From assembly GCA_037043235.1 (NCBI GenBank), contig JAWRVZ010000050.1, forward strand, positions 62,001-126,000: a stretch of DNA of 64,000 nt, written 5' to 3'. Shown here in pieces: positions 1 through 10,896 of this stretch. Position 1 is the stretch's first letter; each line of letters begins with the position of its first letter. Both the position numbers and the translations under genes were made by a program. Below the pieces are notes generated by a model. It was not told where the DNA came from. It worked only from the letters and a program-made list of their open reading frames with translations, and ran no database searches. The DNA is from Rhodeus uyekii. Lineage: Eukaryota > Chordata > Actinopteri > Cypriniformes > Acheilognathidae.

Positions 1-350
1 CACTTCGCAGTTCAAGTTTCGCGGCCTCAAAAATACCGCCATATTGGCAGCCGTATTGAGGAAAGCAGTGTTGATGCGAGAGAAACGGTTTCCCAGATTG
101 CCAGACAAAGAGAGAAACTCTCTCAGAGGCTTTGTACACGCCCACGGCACTCAGACAAGACACGTGATTGGTTCCCGTCGCGAGATCGACCAATGAGAGC
201 ACGAGTGGAGTGGGAGCCTCTTCACCTCTCTCAGAAGCAAATGTTGACGATCCAGCGCCGATATCTGACGATGAGGCGCTTCCCGAACTGATTTAAATGC
301 CTCATTATAACAGTGCAGTAACACCATCATCATCACATTCATGAACCGCA
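1..350. promoter_or_regulatory. CpG-rich, promoter-like segment (tentative)
   Basis: This stretch is richer in CG dinucleotides than the DNA after it. It holds a YY1-type site CCGCCATATTGG (36-47), a CACGTG E-box (161-166) and CCAAT boxes in both orientations (ATTGG at 167-171, CCAAT at 190-194). It could be the promoter of a gene lying to the left, or an unmethylated island. A 66-codon minus-strand reading frame across it has no recognisable similarity and is not called. No exon can be tied to it. Confidence 0.25.
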
Positions 351-570
351 CAGGTCTGTCATCGTCGTCATTTCTGGAGTCTCAAGATACTACTGTCATT
401 GATGAATGTAGAGCACCATAATACGTATCGTATGAGGGAGAGAGAGTAAATGTATAATATTATGGTTTTATAATTAAATAATTAAATTAAAATATCTTTA
501 AAGTATAAATATACATATTTTAAACAGTCTGGTACCTACACACACATATATACGGAAGTTCCTAGGGGGG

Positions 571-650
571 CCAATCCTACTTTACGGTTTTTCACCTATC
601 GCGGGAGGGTTCCGGTCCACATTAACCGCGATAAACGAGGGATCACTGTA
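571..650. mobile_element. pogo/Tigger-like transposon end (fragment)
   Basis: The segment ends in ACGAGGGATCACTGTA, preceded by 'ATTAACCGCGATAAACG'. This is the style of terminal repeat seen in pogo/Tigger-like DNA transposons that insert at TA. Only one end is visible, so it is a truncated remnant. Confidence 0.45.
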
Positions 651-730
651 TATAGAACATACTTTTTAGGGTCCTACTTAAAAAGTACCTAAAAAAGAGT
701 CTTCAGAAGTGATTTTCATTGAATCATTTA

Positions 731-950
731 TAGGGATAGTTCACCCCAAAATGAAAATTCTGTCATTAATTACTAACCCTCATGTCGTTCCAAACCCGTA
801 AGTGTTTTGTTCATCTTCAGAATGAAAATGAAGGTCTTTTTAATAAAATAGGAGCAATTTCTCTCCCTCCATTGACAGATAAACAACTACCACTTCAAAA
901 ATGTTCATAAAGGGATCGTAAAACTATGAATCGAGTGGTTTAGATTGCTA
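731..950. mobile_element. DNA transposon remnant, GGGATAGTTCACC family
   Basis: It starts with TAGGGATAGTTCACCCC, followed by AAAATGAAAATTCTGTCA and ATTACTAACCCTCATGTCG. This is a very common teleost non-autonomous DNA transposon end. Related pieces occur in this window near 1867, 6420, 19478, 20950, 29946, 54718 and 56040. No transposase is present. Confidence 0.55.
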
Positions 951-1769
951 CAGTTAAATATGTATAGCTCACTCTTAACACGCAAAAAAGATGCTCACTT
1001 GTCACCATCTACTCGAGCAAAAAGATTCACTGAACGAATGTTTTTGGTAGACTAATTCGTAGACTAATTCGAAAAATCTCTGCTACTATTAGTTAAAAAT
1101 TACTGTGCAAGTCAAATAATATCAGGCAAGCATTATCCGATTTAAGAATGGTGAAAAGAATAGTTTTTCTCAATTATAGTTCTCTACCAATTCCAGGGTA
1201 ATCGGTGAGTTACAGCAATTTTACACGCAGATTTTGCCTCGTTTCATGAAAAGAGGCAAGAACTGATATTTGAGCCAAACAGGATCAGATGGATTGGTCG
1301 AAAAACACCGCTGGGCTTCTGCTTTCATGCGTGCTGGAGAATTAGCTTGTACAGATTATGCTGCTGCTTGATAAATGGAGTATAAGCAGTTGCACGACTA
1401 ATGCTGAAGGTGAAAATTTGCTTGGTGGATATGAAATCACACTTTAGGGTGTGTGCGAAACACACGTGTGTGTGATCATAGAGAGGTGTGACCTGTGAGG
1501 TGCATGTGTTTTTATGTATTTGTGTACTTTGTGTTTACATTGGGAAGTCATTTTGTTGAACTTTTGTTTTACAGCGAGTCGGTTTGAATAAATGATTCAT
1601 TCTTTTTTACTGCAGCTTATTACAGTCCTCAAACTTCAATTCATTGGTTTACAAACACTTTGTGAATCACTCTGAACAAATCAGCAAAGCATCCGTTTAA
1701 AAGAATGATTCTTTCACAAATGGGAATGTAGTTCAAATGTTCAGGGTTGATGACAAACCATCTCCAGTG

Positions 1770-2483
1770 CATCAGGAAGAGTCTATGAAGAAGTGGTGTG
1801 TCATCTTAAATAATGTAGTAATGATCTTCTGCATCTTCTGTCCTCCAGTGAGTGTCTATAGTCTTAAAGGGGTAGTTCACCCAAAAATGAACATTTGCTG
1901 GAATGCAATGGATGTTTACAAAAACACATACAAGCAAAACAAATGGCTCCTGATGATCTGTGCAAGAAACTGAACATTATTTGCAACATTATTACCTTTT
2001 ATCCACAGCCTCGGCAACGGTTCTGCAGTGCAGGCTTCCTGTCGCAGTGTGACTTATCACCGTTTCCGTGAACGCACTCAGGATTACAGGTAATAGTGTT
2101 GTAAATACTAATCAGTTTTTTGCACAGACTGATTGTTTTGCTTCATTAGACCTCAGTGTATCGTCAGGAGCCATGGGCATTAATTTCGTTTTGACTGTAT
2201 ATGTTTTTTTGACGCTCAAAGTGATCGCGGTCGTTAACTTGCATTATACGAATCACCAAAGACCATGACTTCAGCAAAAAATCTTTACTGTTCTACGGAA
2301 GAAAAAAAGTCACCTACATCTTGGATGGCCTGAGGAAGAATAAATTAACAGCAAATGTTCATTTTTTTCTTCCTTTAAGACTATAGCCACTCACTGGAGG
2401 GCAGGAGATTCAGACGATCGTTACTACATTATTTAAGATGACACACCACTTCTCCTGGGAAGATTACTAAACTATCCCTTTAA
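1770..2483. mobile_element. Fold-back element with long inverted repeats
   Basis: The left arm (about 1772-1900) and right arm (about 2349-2465) are near reverse complements over more than 100 bases. They share blocks such as AAGTGGTGTGTCATCTTAAA and CCTCCAGTGAGTG and the sequence around AACATTTGCTG. The outer right end reads ACTATCCCTTTAA, the terminus of the GGGATAGTTCACC family. The loop between the arms has no recognisable coding sequence. It is best read as a non-autonomous transposon with long terminal inverted repeats or a fold-back derivative. Confidence 0.6.
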
Positions 2484-2801
2484 TACAATACTAGCCTTAT
2501 GCTAACTGCATTTAGTGCAGTATATAGTGTATATTTACTACTAATAAAAATATATGAAACTGTATGCATTTTGCATCACTGACCTTTCACTGGCCATCAC
2601 ATTGCATGTTCAATTATGTGAATGTCTTTGTCATATAGTTATTCAAATCCATGCAACTGGTAAAAATTGCATAATATTTATAGACATGACTTCTGTCCTT
2701 TTGGGGTCCTTTTAGACTATTGCATCTAATATGAGTTCTATCTTAAATTTACATGCATTTAGCTGAAACTCTTATCAGTTTTATCATATTTTAAATTTTT
2801 C

Positions 2802-2876
2802 TGCATTTGTCAGAGCCTTTTATCCAAAGCGACTTGCATTGCATTCAAGAAACACATTGACATTCTAATCAGTTCT
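2802..2876 (-). mobile_element. tRNA-derived SINE, 3' body
   Basis: CAGAGCCTTTTATCCAAAGC, GACTTGCATTGCATTCAAG and CTAATCAGTTCTTGCTTTCC form the tRNA-unrelated body of a teleost SINE, read here as its reverse complement. The tRNA-like head follows immediately and has been tandemly multiplied (next entry). The same body occurs at 8098-8250, 9637-9788, 25668-25803, 38274-38418, 38965-39095 and 59890-60050. Confidence 0.75.
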
Positions 2877-3376
2877 TGCTTTCCCTGGGAATCGAACCCA
2901 TGACCTTGACGTTGCAAACACCACACTCTACTGTTTTGAGCTACAGGAAAGTCACATCAGTTCATCCATTGTCCATGGGAATCGAACCCATGACCTTGTC
3001 GTTGCAAGCGCCACACTCAACTGTTTTGAGCTACAGGAAAGACAGATCAGCTCATCCATTGTCCATGAGAATAGAACCCATGAACTTGGCGTTGCAAGCA
3101 CCACACTCAACTGTTTGAGCTACAGCAAAGCCACATCAGTTCATCCATTGTCCATGGGAATCGAACACATGACCTTGCCGTTGCAAGCACCACACTCAAC
3201 TGTTTGAGCTACGGGAAAGCCACATCAGTTTTTCCATTGTCCATGGGAATCGAACCCATGACCTTGGCGTTGCAAGCGCCACACTCTACTGTTTTGAGCT
3301 ACAGGAGAGACAGATCAGCTCATCCATTGTCCATGGGAATCGAACCCATGACTTTGGCGTTGCAAGCACCATTCTC
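2870..3376 (-). repeat. Six-unit tandem array of a SINE tRNA head
   Basis: Six units of 89-90 bp repeat the motif GGGAATCGAACCCATGACC. The motif begins at about 2887, 2977, 3067 (diverged), 3156, 3245 and 3335. Each unit is the reverse complement of the SINE's tRNA-like head and carries a pol III box B (GGTTCGATTCC, mutated in the 3067 unit) and a box A-like TAGCTCAAAACAG. Because 90 is divisible by three, the array happens to be open in one forward frame as a 30-residue repeat. This is a by-product of the repeat and not a gene. Confidence 0.8.
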
Positions 3377-3506
3377 TAACGTTTATGTGAGCGAGGTTTC
3401 AATCTGTATGAGCATTGTGTATTCAAGCATTGTGCATTCAATCTGTATGAGCATTGCGGTTCAACGTGTAAGAGCGTTCATGGTAACCACTAAGCCAAGG
3501 CTCTGA

Positions 3507-6500
3507 TTTAGTATTTTAACCTTGAACTCATGTTCAGACATTTTAAACTGAAAGGAAAGATTTTGACACTCTAGAGAGAGTCGTTTTCTTGTCTTATTAT
3601 TATTGAGCTGTAATAATAGTAATATTGTATTCACATAAAAGCTGTGCGGTACATGCAGTGCCGTTTAGTCAAATCAGAGACAGTTCAACAATACTTAGGT
3701 TTCTTGACAGTTCCAAGAAGAGACGTTAAATATGCTTGAAGGGCTTAAAATGAGTTTTTAACATGCCGGTGTTATATGCTGTTCTACCTCACCGGAGTTC
3801 TGTCTCTCTCTTTTTTTGTGCATTGTCTCACCCACATGCTGGAGTCTTGTTCTACTCATCGATTTCTTTGTCTGAGTAATACTGGCAGGTGCTTTGATCC
3901 TATTTTAAACACAGAGCGATGGGAACGGAGCGGTGGGAGGAGAGCTTCTCTCTACTACCAAACGCAACAGGAAATAAAGTTTGGATTGATTTTAGGTTGA
4001 TAAGCAATCTAATTAATTTCTTTTGTTTTATGTTTTGACTTAATTACATATTTTTTTCCTTTTCTCAAGCAAGACGCGGGAGTTGGTGGGAGTTCATTAA
4101 TTCAGCCGATGAAATATACAAATTAGATCAGACAATAGATTGGGCCCTGTGAATGAGATTATGAAAATTGAATTCATAGTTTGGATTTATAATTTAAAAG
4201 CAGTCAGTAGTCGCACCGCTTCAGGGTTCTATAGTAATTCATTTAGTCGCCTGTGCAATATTAACTTTGTCTGAAGCTTTTTCATTGCCTCTTTGATGGG
4301 GCGTTTGTGGACTTCTACTCTCGGTGTTAATCTGAAAGCAGTTTCAGTGTTCTCCTGGAATCAGAAATGTATGCCCGTTCAATCATGCATGTGCTGCTTT
4401 TTGAGCCAAGTGGATTTGAATTAATCATTAGCTTTTATAAGGAGTAAGTTACAAATGTTTTATTGGCCACATCCACACTGCAGTTAAATTCGGTTATCAG
4501 TTCTGCTTTTAGTGCTCATTCCCATTCTTTACAGACACAGTCATTTAAAGGAGTGATGACCATATTCTACCACTGAATTAAGTCCAGAAGACCACTGAAT
4601 TTACAACTCTATTTGTGGAAATGAACAACTAGTTGACATATTTAAAGCTCATCACAGATATAGATGGAGGGCGAACCAACGATTCCTCCAGCGATTTTTC
4701 CTGAAAAACACATTGAAATAGAATGTCATGAAATAGTTATGCGTCGCCTATCAACAACCTACACATCCCATCTTAAATGCTCTTGTTATTGAAGTGGTTA
4801 TGTTCACAAACCACTATAATTTGATCAGGCAAGCATATGCGTGATTTGGTATGGCAGCCAGTTCGAATAACCAATAGTTTAACCATTGCCTCACCTAATG
4901 CAACAAAATGTACATGTTTTCTTCAAACTCTGAATGGATTATCGCCTTGAAAGCTTGTATAAAAACGCTCCCTTTATAATCACTGTCGCTCCTCTTGATT
5001 CATTGCAATTTCACAAAGTTCTGCTAATCGATTAAGCTGACTGTACAATGAATATCTTAGCCTACATAAAGTGTACACTTTATCTTTTTACAAGTAAAAG
5101 AGACGATTCAGAAATCCATTTCCGCTTATATATATTCTTTTATTTTTCTTATTTTCATGTTCTTTTCCTTTTTCTTATTTGAATGATTTGCAAAGAGTGA
5201 TTTATAATCAAGTTAGGGATATTTATTAGTTAAAGCCTTTCTTTACTTTTCTGTATTTTTCCATAGAGTAAGGATGAATATTGTCAGCACTTCTCAACAG
5301 AAAGAACATGTTGTCAGAATGTTTTAGGAAGTCTCTATGTTGATAGTTGGAGCCTGAGCCGAGTTCAGTCTTGGAGAAGCTGTGTATCTGTGTGTGTGTT
5401 AATATGGTCTGTATTGGTGAGGTGTTTCTTTCTTTCTTTCTTAGCCAATCAGAATCATTTAACCGTCATCATTGACGTAGTTAGCACCCTCTGTTAGAGT
5501 ATAATTGCTGTATCAATGTTATTGTAAGTGGGGCGGCCTACGAACTCCTTGAGACCTGAAGCTTTTGCTGATGAAACTGCAAACTAAACTTCACTAAAAT
5601 GTCTTCTATTGACTGCACTTCTGACTCCTGCTCTTCATTCAACATATCTGCTCCTCGGGTCTTAACTGTAATTCCCCTACACAAGCGTAACGAGAGGATT
5701 TGAGTGTGCATATTGAATGATGAGGCTATGTAGGTGATTAGCTATATTGCTAGAGTATTTGCGAGAGTGCAGAATTTAATCAGAATTCAGTGAACAAAAC
5801 CCAGGCGTTATTCACCTAAACGCCTCTGATTGAACTCCGTTGAATTCATAAGCTCAACAGAGTCGTGTGTGATTGGTTACACACCTAAAAAATCAAGGTC
5901 AATCTACCCAAAAGTGTAAAAATATGTTGTCGCTTCAACTGTACCTTTACAGGGTATAGCTACGTCTCTGAACATTGGTACATTTTTGTACCTTCTTGTT
6001 TGTACCTCTAAAAGAACATTTATGTATATTTACCCAGATGTACTAGAGAAATGTACCTTAATGCCAGTGCATTTCACTGATGTCCTCCAGGAGGGTCAGA
6101 GGTCACTTTTTTCGTGTGCAGCCTTTACCGGAAGCCATTGAGTTTGAGCCATATAGTTTATAGTTATAAATATAGATACTTTTGTATTTTTCTTAATGCA
6201 TCGTTTTGCTTCAGAAGGCCTTTGTTAAAACCCCATGGAGTCGTATGGATTACTTGAAGGATGGATGCTCTTTTTGGGGCTTCAAAATCTCAGGTACCAT
6301 TCACTCCCATTACAAAGCTGGGAAGAGCCAGGATATTCTTTCATTTTACTCAGATTGTGTTTAGCTGAAAGAAGAAAGTCATAGCTTGAGGGTGAGTAAA
6401 TTATGGGATAATTTACATTTTTGTGTGAACTAACCCTTTATCTCCATTATTTATTTAGCATTATGAGTCGAGCTCACACAACAAGCCCAAAAACGCTTAT

Positions 6501-8097
6501 AATAATTGGACATGGCAACACTTCAAGTGTGCGCCCTGTAAAGCAGCCTTCCAAACATAAACAAAACATGAAGTCTCTGTAAACGATAGTTAAGTTAAAA
6601 TTGCAGAACATAATGAGTCTTTGGTTGCTGTAATATTAATTTAGTCAAAAATAGCAGATACCAAACAGACGCCAGAGCTTTGCTATGCTGTCAATCATCC
6701 TAATTTCAGGAGTGAGTCGCGTTTCGTTAGGGGATTCACTCCTGTACAGTCTTCTGGTGCATGTACAATTCATAATTCCTGGTACACTGATAGCCAGTTA
6801 CCGTGGAGAACTGGATTGGAGCTCATAGCAGGGGGCAAATGGAGAGCCACAGGTATGGAGTTAAAAAGAAAGTGGAAAGCGAAAGATAAGAGATTTTTGG
6901 TGAAATGGTTGAAGGCTTTAAAGAGAAAGAGGGAACCAGGCCCATTTGGAGGTGTGGCGTGGTGGCAGACACAACACTGGCTCATTACCTCAGTCTTTAT
7001 GCTCTGTACAGTGAACCCCCCCCCCCCTCAAAAAAAGCGCACACACATCACCCCTGAAAAGCAGACCAAAGGATCTGGCGAGAGAAGATGAAAGTGCCTT
7101 AATTCAGAGTGTTTTAGCTTTATTGTTTGTGTCTCGGTTATTACGGAAAATGGGCACGAGAGAGGTTTCAAGACGCAAAACCACACAATAGCTGCATTGT
7201 CTTTACGCTCTGTAATTAATAAAGAAGGTATGAGTGTCTCTCTCTTGTGAATGTTCGTCGGGTCATTCTGTTTCTCTCTTTCAGTCACAGAATCTCCCAG
7301 GATGTTTTCTTTCTTTTGATTGCCAGCCAAGACCGCAGTGACAAGAATCCTTGTGTGGCATTTCAGAAACTCGCATGGCAGAATTCCCCTTTTAATGCTC
7401 GCAGTTCCAAGAGCTTTGCCACCCCATAATAACTGACAGATACCATGCCATGTGTTTTGAACTTTAGACTGATCAAATTTCATCCCCCTGTATAATTATT
7501 GAAATCCAACTGCTCTGGCTCTTGGCTTGTGTTCACAAGCTCAAAGGAACTGCTAGCATACCATCGAGGCACATGCAAAGCTTGGCACGGGGCCGAACGG
7601 AGAGGTTTGCTTTCCTTACACAGGATCAGGTGTTTCTCATAATAAATGACAGTTGAACGTCTCGCCTCGGTTTTATAAAATGAGACTCTTTTCTTTAAAG
7701 AGGAATCCTAACCGAGTTTCTGTCTATTTGTTTTGTTTGTTTTCTGGTTTTGTTAATGGTATTCCTAATTATATGTAAGGAATCTGTTTTGAATTCCTCC
7801 GGTTGAGGACGTTTAATGCTGAAAGCAGTGGTTTTAGGACCAGGCGTGTTTAAAGGTGATTATGGAAATTTCGTCTTGGGTGGCACATTCCACAACAAAA
7901 CAGGCCTGGATAAACTGAAGCTATAAATACAGAAGTGTGATCAGGTGAGCTTGATGGGAAAGTGAAAAACTAGCACCAAATAATAAATGGGCTAGAGATC
8001 CTGCAATATATTTACACACACACACACACATTTATATACACAAATGTAATATACAAAAAATATTCAAACATATACAACATGTATATACAAAAAAACA
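3507..8097. other. Non-coding stretch, no gene seen
   Basis: Exons, splice-flanked conserved blocks and RNA genes were not recognised here. About 6180-6442 ends in GTGAACTAACCCTTTA, the right end of the GGGATAGTTCACC transposon family. A C run sits at 7016-7027 and a short CA tract near 8014. Given the serpin exons downstream, this is probably intron or upstream DNA. Confidence 0.5.
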
Positions 8098-8250
8098 TTT
8101 CCTGCAGCTCAAACAGTAGAGAGTGGTGCTTGCAACGCCATGGTCATGGGTTCGATTCTCAGGGAAAGCAAGAACTGATTAGAATGTCAATGTGTTTCTT
8201 TAATGTAATGCAAGTCACTTTGGATAAAAGCATCTGGTATATGTAAAGGT
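8098..8250 (+). mobile_element. tRNA-derived SINE (sense)
   Basis: It starts with CCTGCAGCTCAAACAGTAG (box A-like) and continues through GGGTTCGATTCTC (box B). It then runs into AAGCAAGAACTGATTAGAAT and the tail TTTGGATAAAAGCATCTG. It is one of the most complete single copies in the window and gives the sense orientation of the family. Confidence 0.75.
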
Positions 8251-9636
8251 TTTTGCACTTAAGGTTATATAGCATTAGCATTTATTTATTTCCCTCTCCA
8301 AAAAATCTTATTGACCTCAAACTTACGTTTGCATACTTCATCATCGATCAGAAAAGTTCTTCAGTCTACCCAAGCACACACCCTAAAAGCAGTGTTCAAA
8401 GTGAAAGGGGCCATGAATTGAGAAGTCCTTTGATATATAAGAAGTCTTTGTACCATTAGAGCATTCTGTACGTTTCATAGCTTAAAATGTCCTCCTCATT
8501 AGAAACGGCTTGTTTTGATTTTGCAGGATCTGTGACATCAGCAAAACCTATGCAGTGACGATAGCCAGTCATAACTGTGTGTGTTTACAGACAGGCCTTA
8601 AAGGAGCTGTAACTTAAAAACTGAGGGAATCTCTGTTATGTGATCATCTACACCAGTGGTAACTTTGCTACGACATCTGTGTGACTGAAAACATGCACTA
8701 AAATTGTCCTTGTGACAAAAATGGCACAAAAAGCATCATTTTTTTCCGATGACACTTTGACATTTTTTTATCTGACACAATAATATTTAGAAAATATAAG
8801 TGTGGCATAAGTTTCTGCGGTGACTGTAGGTCTAAATAACACGTTCAAAGTTCAAATTGAGTTGCTGAGGCCACCGAGTGTCTTATATTTGAGTCTCTTC
8901 TCTCCGGTTGAAGTGCAATATAGTGCTTCTGGTGCAGTGAAATACAATAACATGGCCTGCCTTAACCCCATATTGTCTTGCAATCATCCTTAGTATTTGA
9001 TTTGACTCAATACTGCTTTTTTCGCTCTTTTTCTCTCATTCTTTATCTTTCCCTTGACTAATCCAATAAGGTGAAAAGACTGTGCTAAAGAACATGTGAC
9101 TGTATTACTGCTAATAGTCTCTTTATCGAATCTCATCTTTGTCAGTGAATTTAATGGGTGTAATGGGCTGTAATAATATGTCCTATGCCTCTGCCTCCCC
9201 TGCACCCCTCCCGTTGCCTTTTCTTTCTTTTATCGTTCACTCTTTTTCTGGCATAGTGTCTGTGATGTTCTTTTGTATGGTTTGACTCATCGAGGCCTCA
9301 ATGTATGTTAATGTAGGAGTTTGGCTGTAAGAAGAGTTCTCTAATAGTTTATGTCAGGGTGTTAAAGTCCCCCTGTGGTGGAAATAATTTTTTATGTTGT
9401 TTTTATGTCTTTTTTATACGCTTTAAGTCAAACCATGAGCCCAGTCAACATCATTGCTGAGTATTTTCTATTTAAAAAACTGCTGTGATCCAAAGACAGT
9501 GTTTTTTACGCCGGTGTTTCTTACGTCGCAAACTATCTTATAACCAATCACATAAATCTGAATGCGAGCTTTAGCATATTATTAACTATGAGTACTTTTC
9601 TTTTGAAATTAAAACTAGGGTGGATTTTATTAAATG

Positions 9637-9788
9637 TTTATGCATTCGGCAGACACTTTTATCTAAAGCGACTTGCGTTGCATTCAAGAAACACATTGAT
9701 ATTCTAATCAGTTCTTGCTTTCCCTTGGAATCGAACCCTGACCTTGATGTTGCAAGCGCCATTCTCTACTGTTTGAGCTACAGGAAAG
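9637..9788 (-). mobile_element. tRNA-derived SINE
   Basis: The SINE body starts at CATTCGGCAGACACTTTTAT and ends with the reversed tRNA head (GGAATCGAACCCTGACC and GTTTGAGCTACAGGAAAG). It is a diverged full-length copy on the minus strand. Confidence 0.75.
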
Positions 9789-9929
9789 CTTATATTTAAC
9801 AATATGTATGATGTATATTACGATGTTATGATGAACTATATGTCTTTCTCCACTGACGTTCTGAGTTGTTAAAAGCATTTCTAAGGATGCAGATTGTGAA
9901 TTTTTAATATTCATGGTTGCTCGTATACT

Positions 9930-10287
9930 TGTAACACTTGTTCCTGTCTGTCTGGGTCTTCTTTGTCACTTCCTGTCTGTTGTGTCATCGTTTCACTCCC
10001 TGCACCTGTCGTGTAATCACTTAATCGTTAGTCTTCCCAGGTGTTTGTCATTCCCTCGTGTATAAAGCACCCTTGCATTTCCCTTGTGTTGTCGGGTTGT
10101 TGAAGTGATGTTGTTGTGTGGATGGTGCCTCGTCTCTGTGGTTCCGGTCTGCTAAGTTTCCAGTGTTTTGTTTAAGTTCAGTTTATGCACAAGTGTGCTT
10201 ATTTGTTTTGTTATTTAAAGTGTTTTTGTTTTGATTTAATAAAAGTGGATCTTTAAGTTGGAAACCTGCTCTCTTTCGTTCATAACA
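9930..10287 (+). mobile_element. Solo LTR with 5-bp target duplication
   Basis: A 358-bp element begins TGTAACAC and ends CATAACA. It is flanked on both sides by the direct repeat ATACT (9925-9929 and 10288-10292). Inside are a TATA-like TATAAAGCACC (about 10061) and a polyadenylation signal AATAAAAG (about 10239), in the order expected of an LTR. No internal retroelement sequence adjoins it, so it is a solo LTR left by recombination. It lies about 200 bp upstream of a serpin exon, in the intron. Confidence 0.75.
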
Positions 10288-10490
10288 ATACTAAATGAAG
10301 CATGGCAACAGAATTCAAGTTATTTTAAGGCATGAAGAAAAAATTTTAATTTGTCATTTTGGTAATCAAAGACGAGTTTTTAGGGGTAAAATGATTGACT
10401 AACAGTGACTTTAAAACACTTGTCATGCTATTAAAGTCATGCTTATTTATCCACTGTCCACATGTTTTGAGTAGATTTTTCTGTTTGTAG

Positions 10491-10583
10491 GATTTTGGGA
10501 TCGAGGCTTTGACCACGAAAGCCCAGATTTGCGCAGCTTCCTGGGTACCAAATACACTAAAGTTCCCATGATGCACAGATCAG
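10491..10583 (+). CDS. serpinh1-like: HSP47-like serpin (SERPINH family), internal exon
   Basis: HSP47 serpins are ER-resident chaperones that bind triple-helical procollagen and do not inhibit proteases. This exon follows an acceptor TTTCTGTTTGTAG and ends at a donor CAG|GTAACT. It starts with two bases of a split codon and encodes FWDRGFDHESPDLRSFLG, then TKYTKVPMMHRSG. That matches the family segment W-D-x(n)-F-x-V-T-[RK]-[SK]-Y-x-V-x-MMHR-[ST]-G. Two histidines of the usual HW...FHH cluster are replaced (F and D). The upstream exons with the N-terminal half are absent from the preceding 10.5 kb, as no long serpin-like reading frame exists there. Together the three exons in the window give about 209 residues, roughly the C-terminal half of a 400-420-residue HSP47. 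Which fish paralogue this is (serpinh1a, 1b or serpinh2) cannot be settled by eye. Confidence 0.85.
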
Positions 10584-10663
10584 GTAACTCCCCAACAGTC
10601 ATTTATCATTGGCATACACATCCAAGACATCCAAACCGAATGGTCAGATGTCTGTTTTCCCAG

Positions 10664-10896
10664 GCATATACCGTCACTACGAGGACATGGAAAACATGGT
10701 ACAGGTGTTGGAACTGGGCCTGTGGGAAGGGAAGGCCAGCATGGTGCTGCTTTTGCCCTTCCATGTGGAGAGTTTGGCTCGGCTGGACCGCCTGCTGACC
10801 CTGGATCAGATGGAGAAGTGGTTGGGGAAACTAAACTCCACAAGTATGGCACTATCCCTCCCGAGAGCAAAGATGAGCAGCACGGTCAATCTACAG
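10664..10896 (+). CDS. serpinh1-like: HSP47-like serpin (SERPINH family), internal exon
   Basis: The 80-bp intron before it ends TTTTCCCAG. The exon completes a split glycine codon, then reads IYRHYEDMENMVQVLELGLW followed by EGKASMVLLLPFHVESLARL. It ends PRAKMSSTVNLQ at a donor CAG|GTAATA, phase 0. The serpin hallmarks are clear: a [IL]-Y-x-[HY]-Y-x-D strand, the hydrophobic strand 'MVLLLPFHVE' and the helix 'LDRLLTLDQMEKWLGKL'. These correspond to family positions 'PHHVEPLERLEKLLT' and 'WMGKM'. Exon ends and phase agree with known HSP47 genes as I recall them. There are no frameshifts or stops, so the gene looks intact here. Confidence 0.9.

Noticed and set aside
2876..3506. Forward frames with a repeated MGIEPMTLALQ-type peptide
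   Set aside because: They are translations of a tandem SINE tRNA head, open because the 90-bp unit is divisible by three.
8098..8170. Possible functional tRNA gene
   Set aside because: The head has box A- and box B-like motifs but runs directly into the SINE body, and the cloverleaf arms are not fully paired. It is a SINE.
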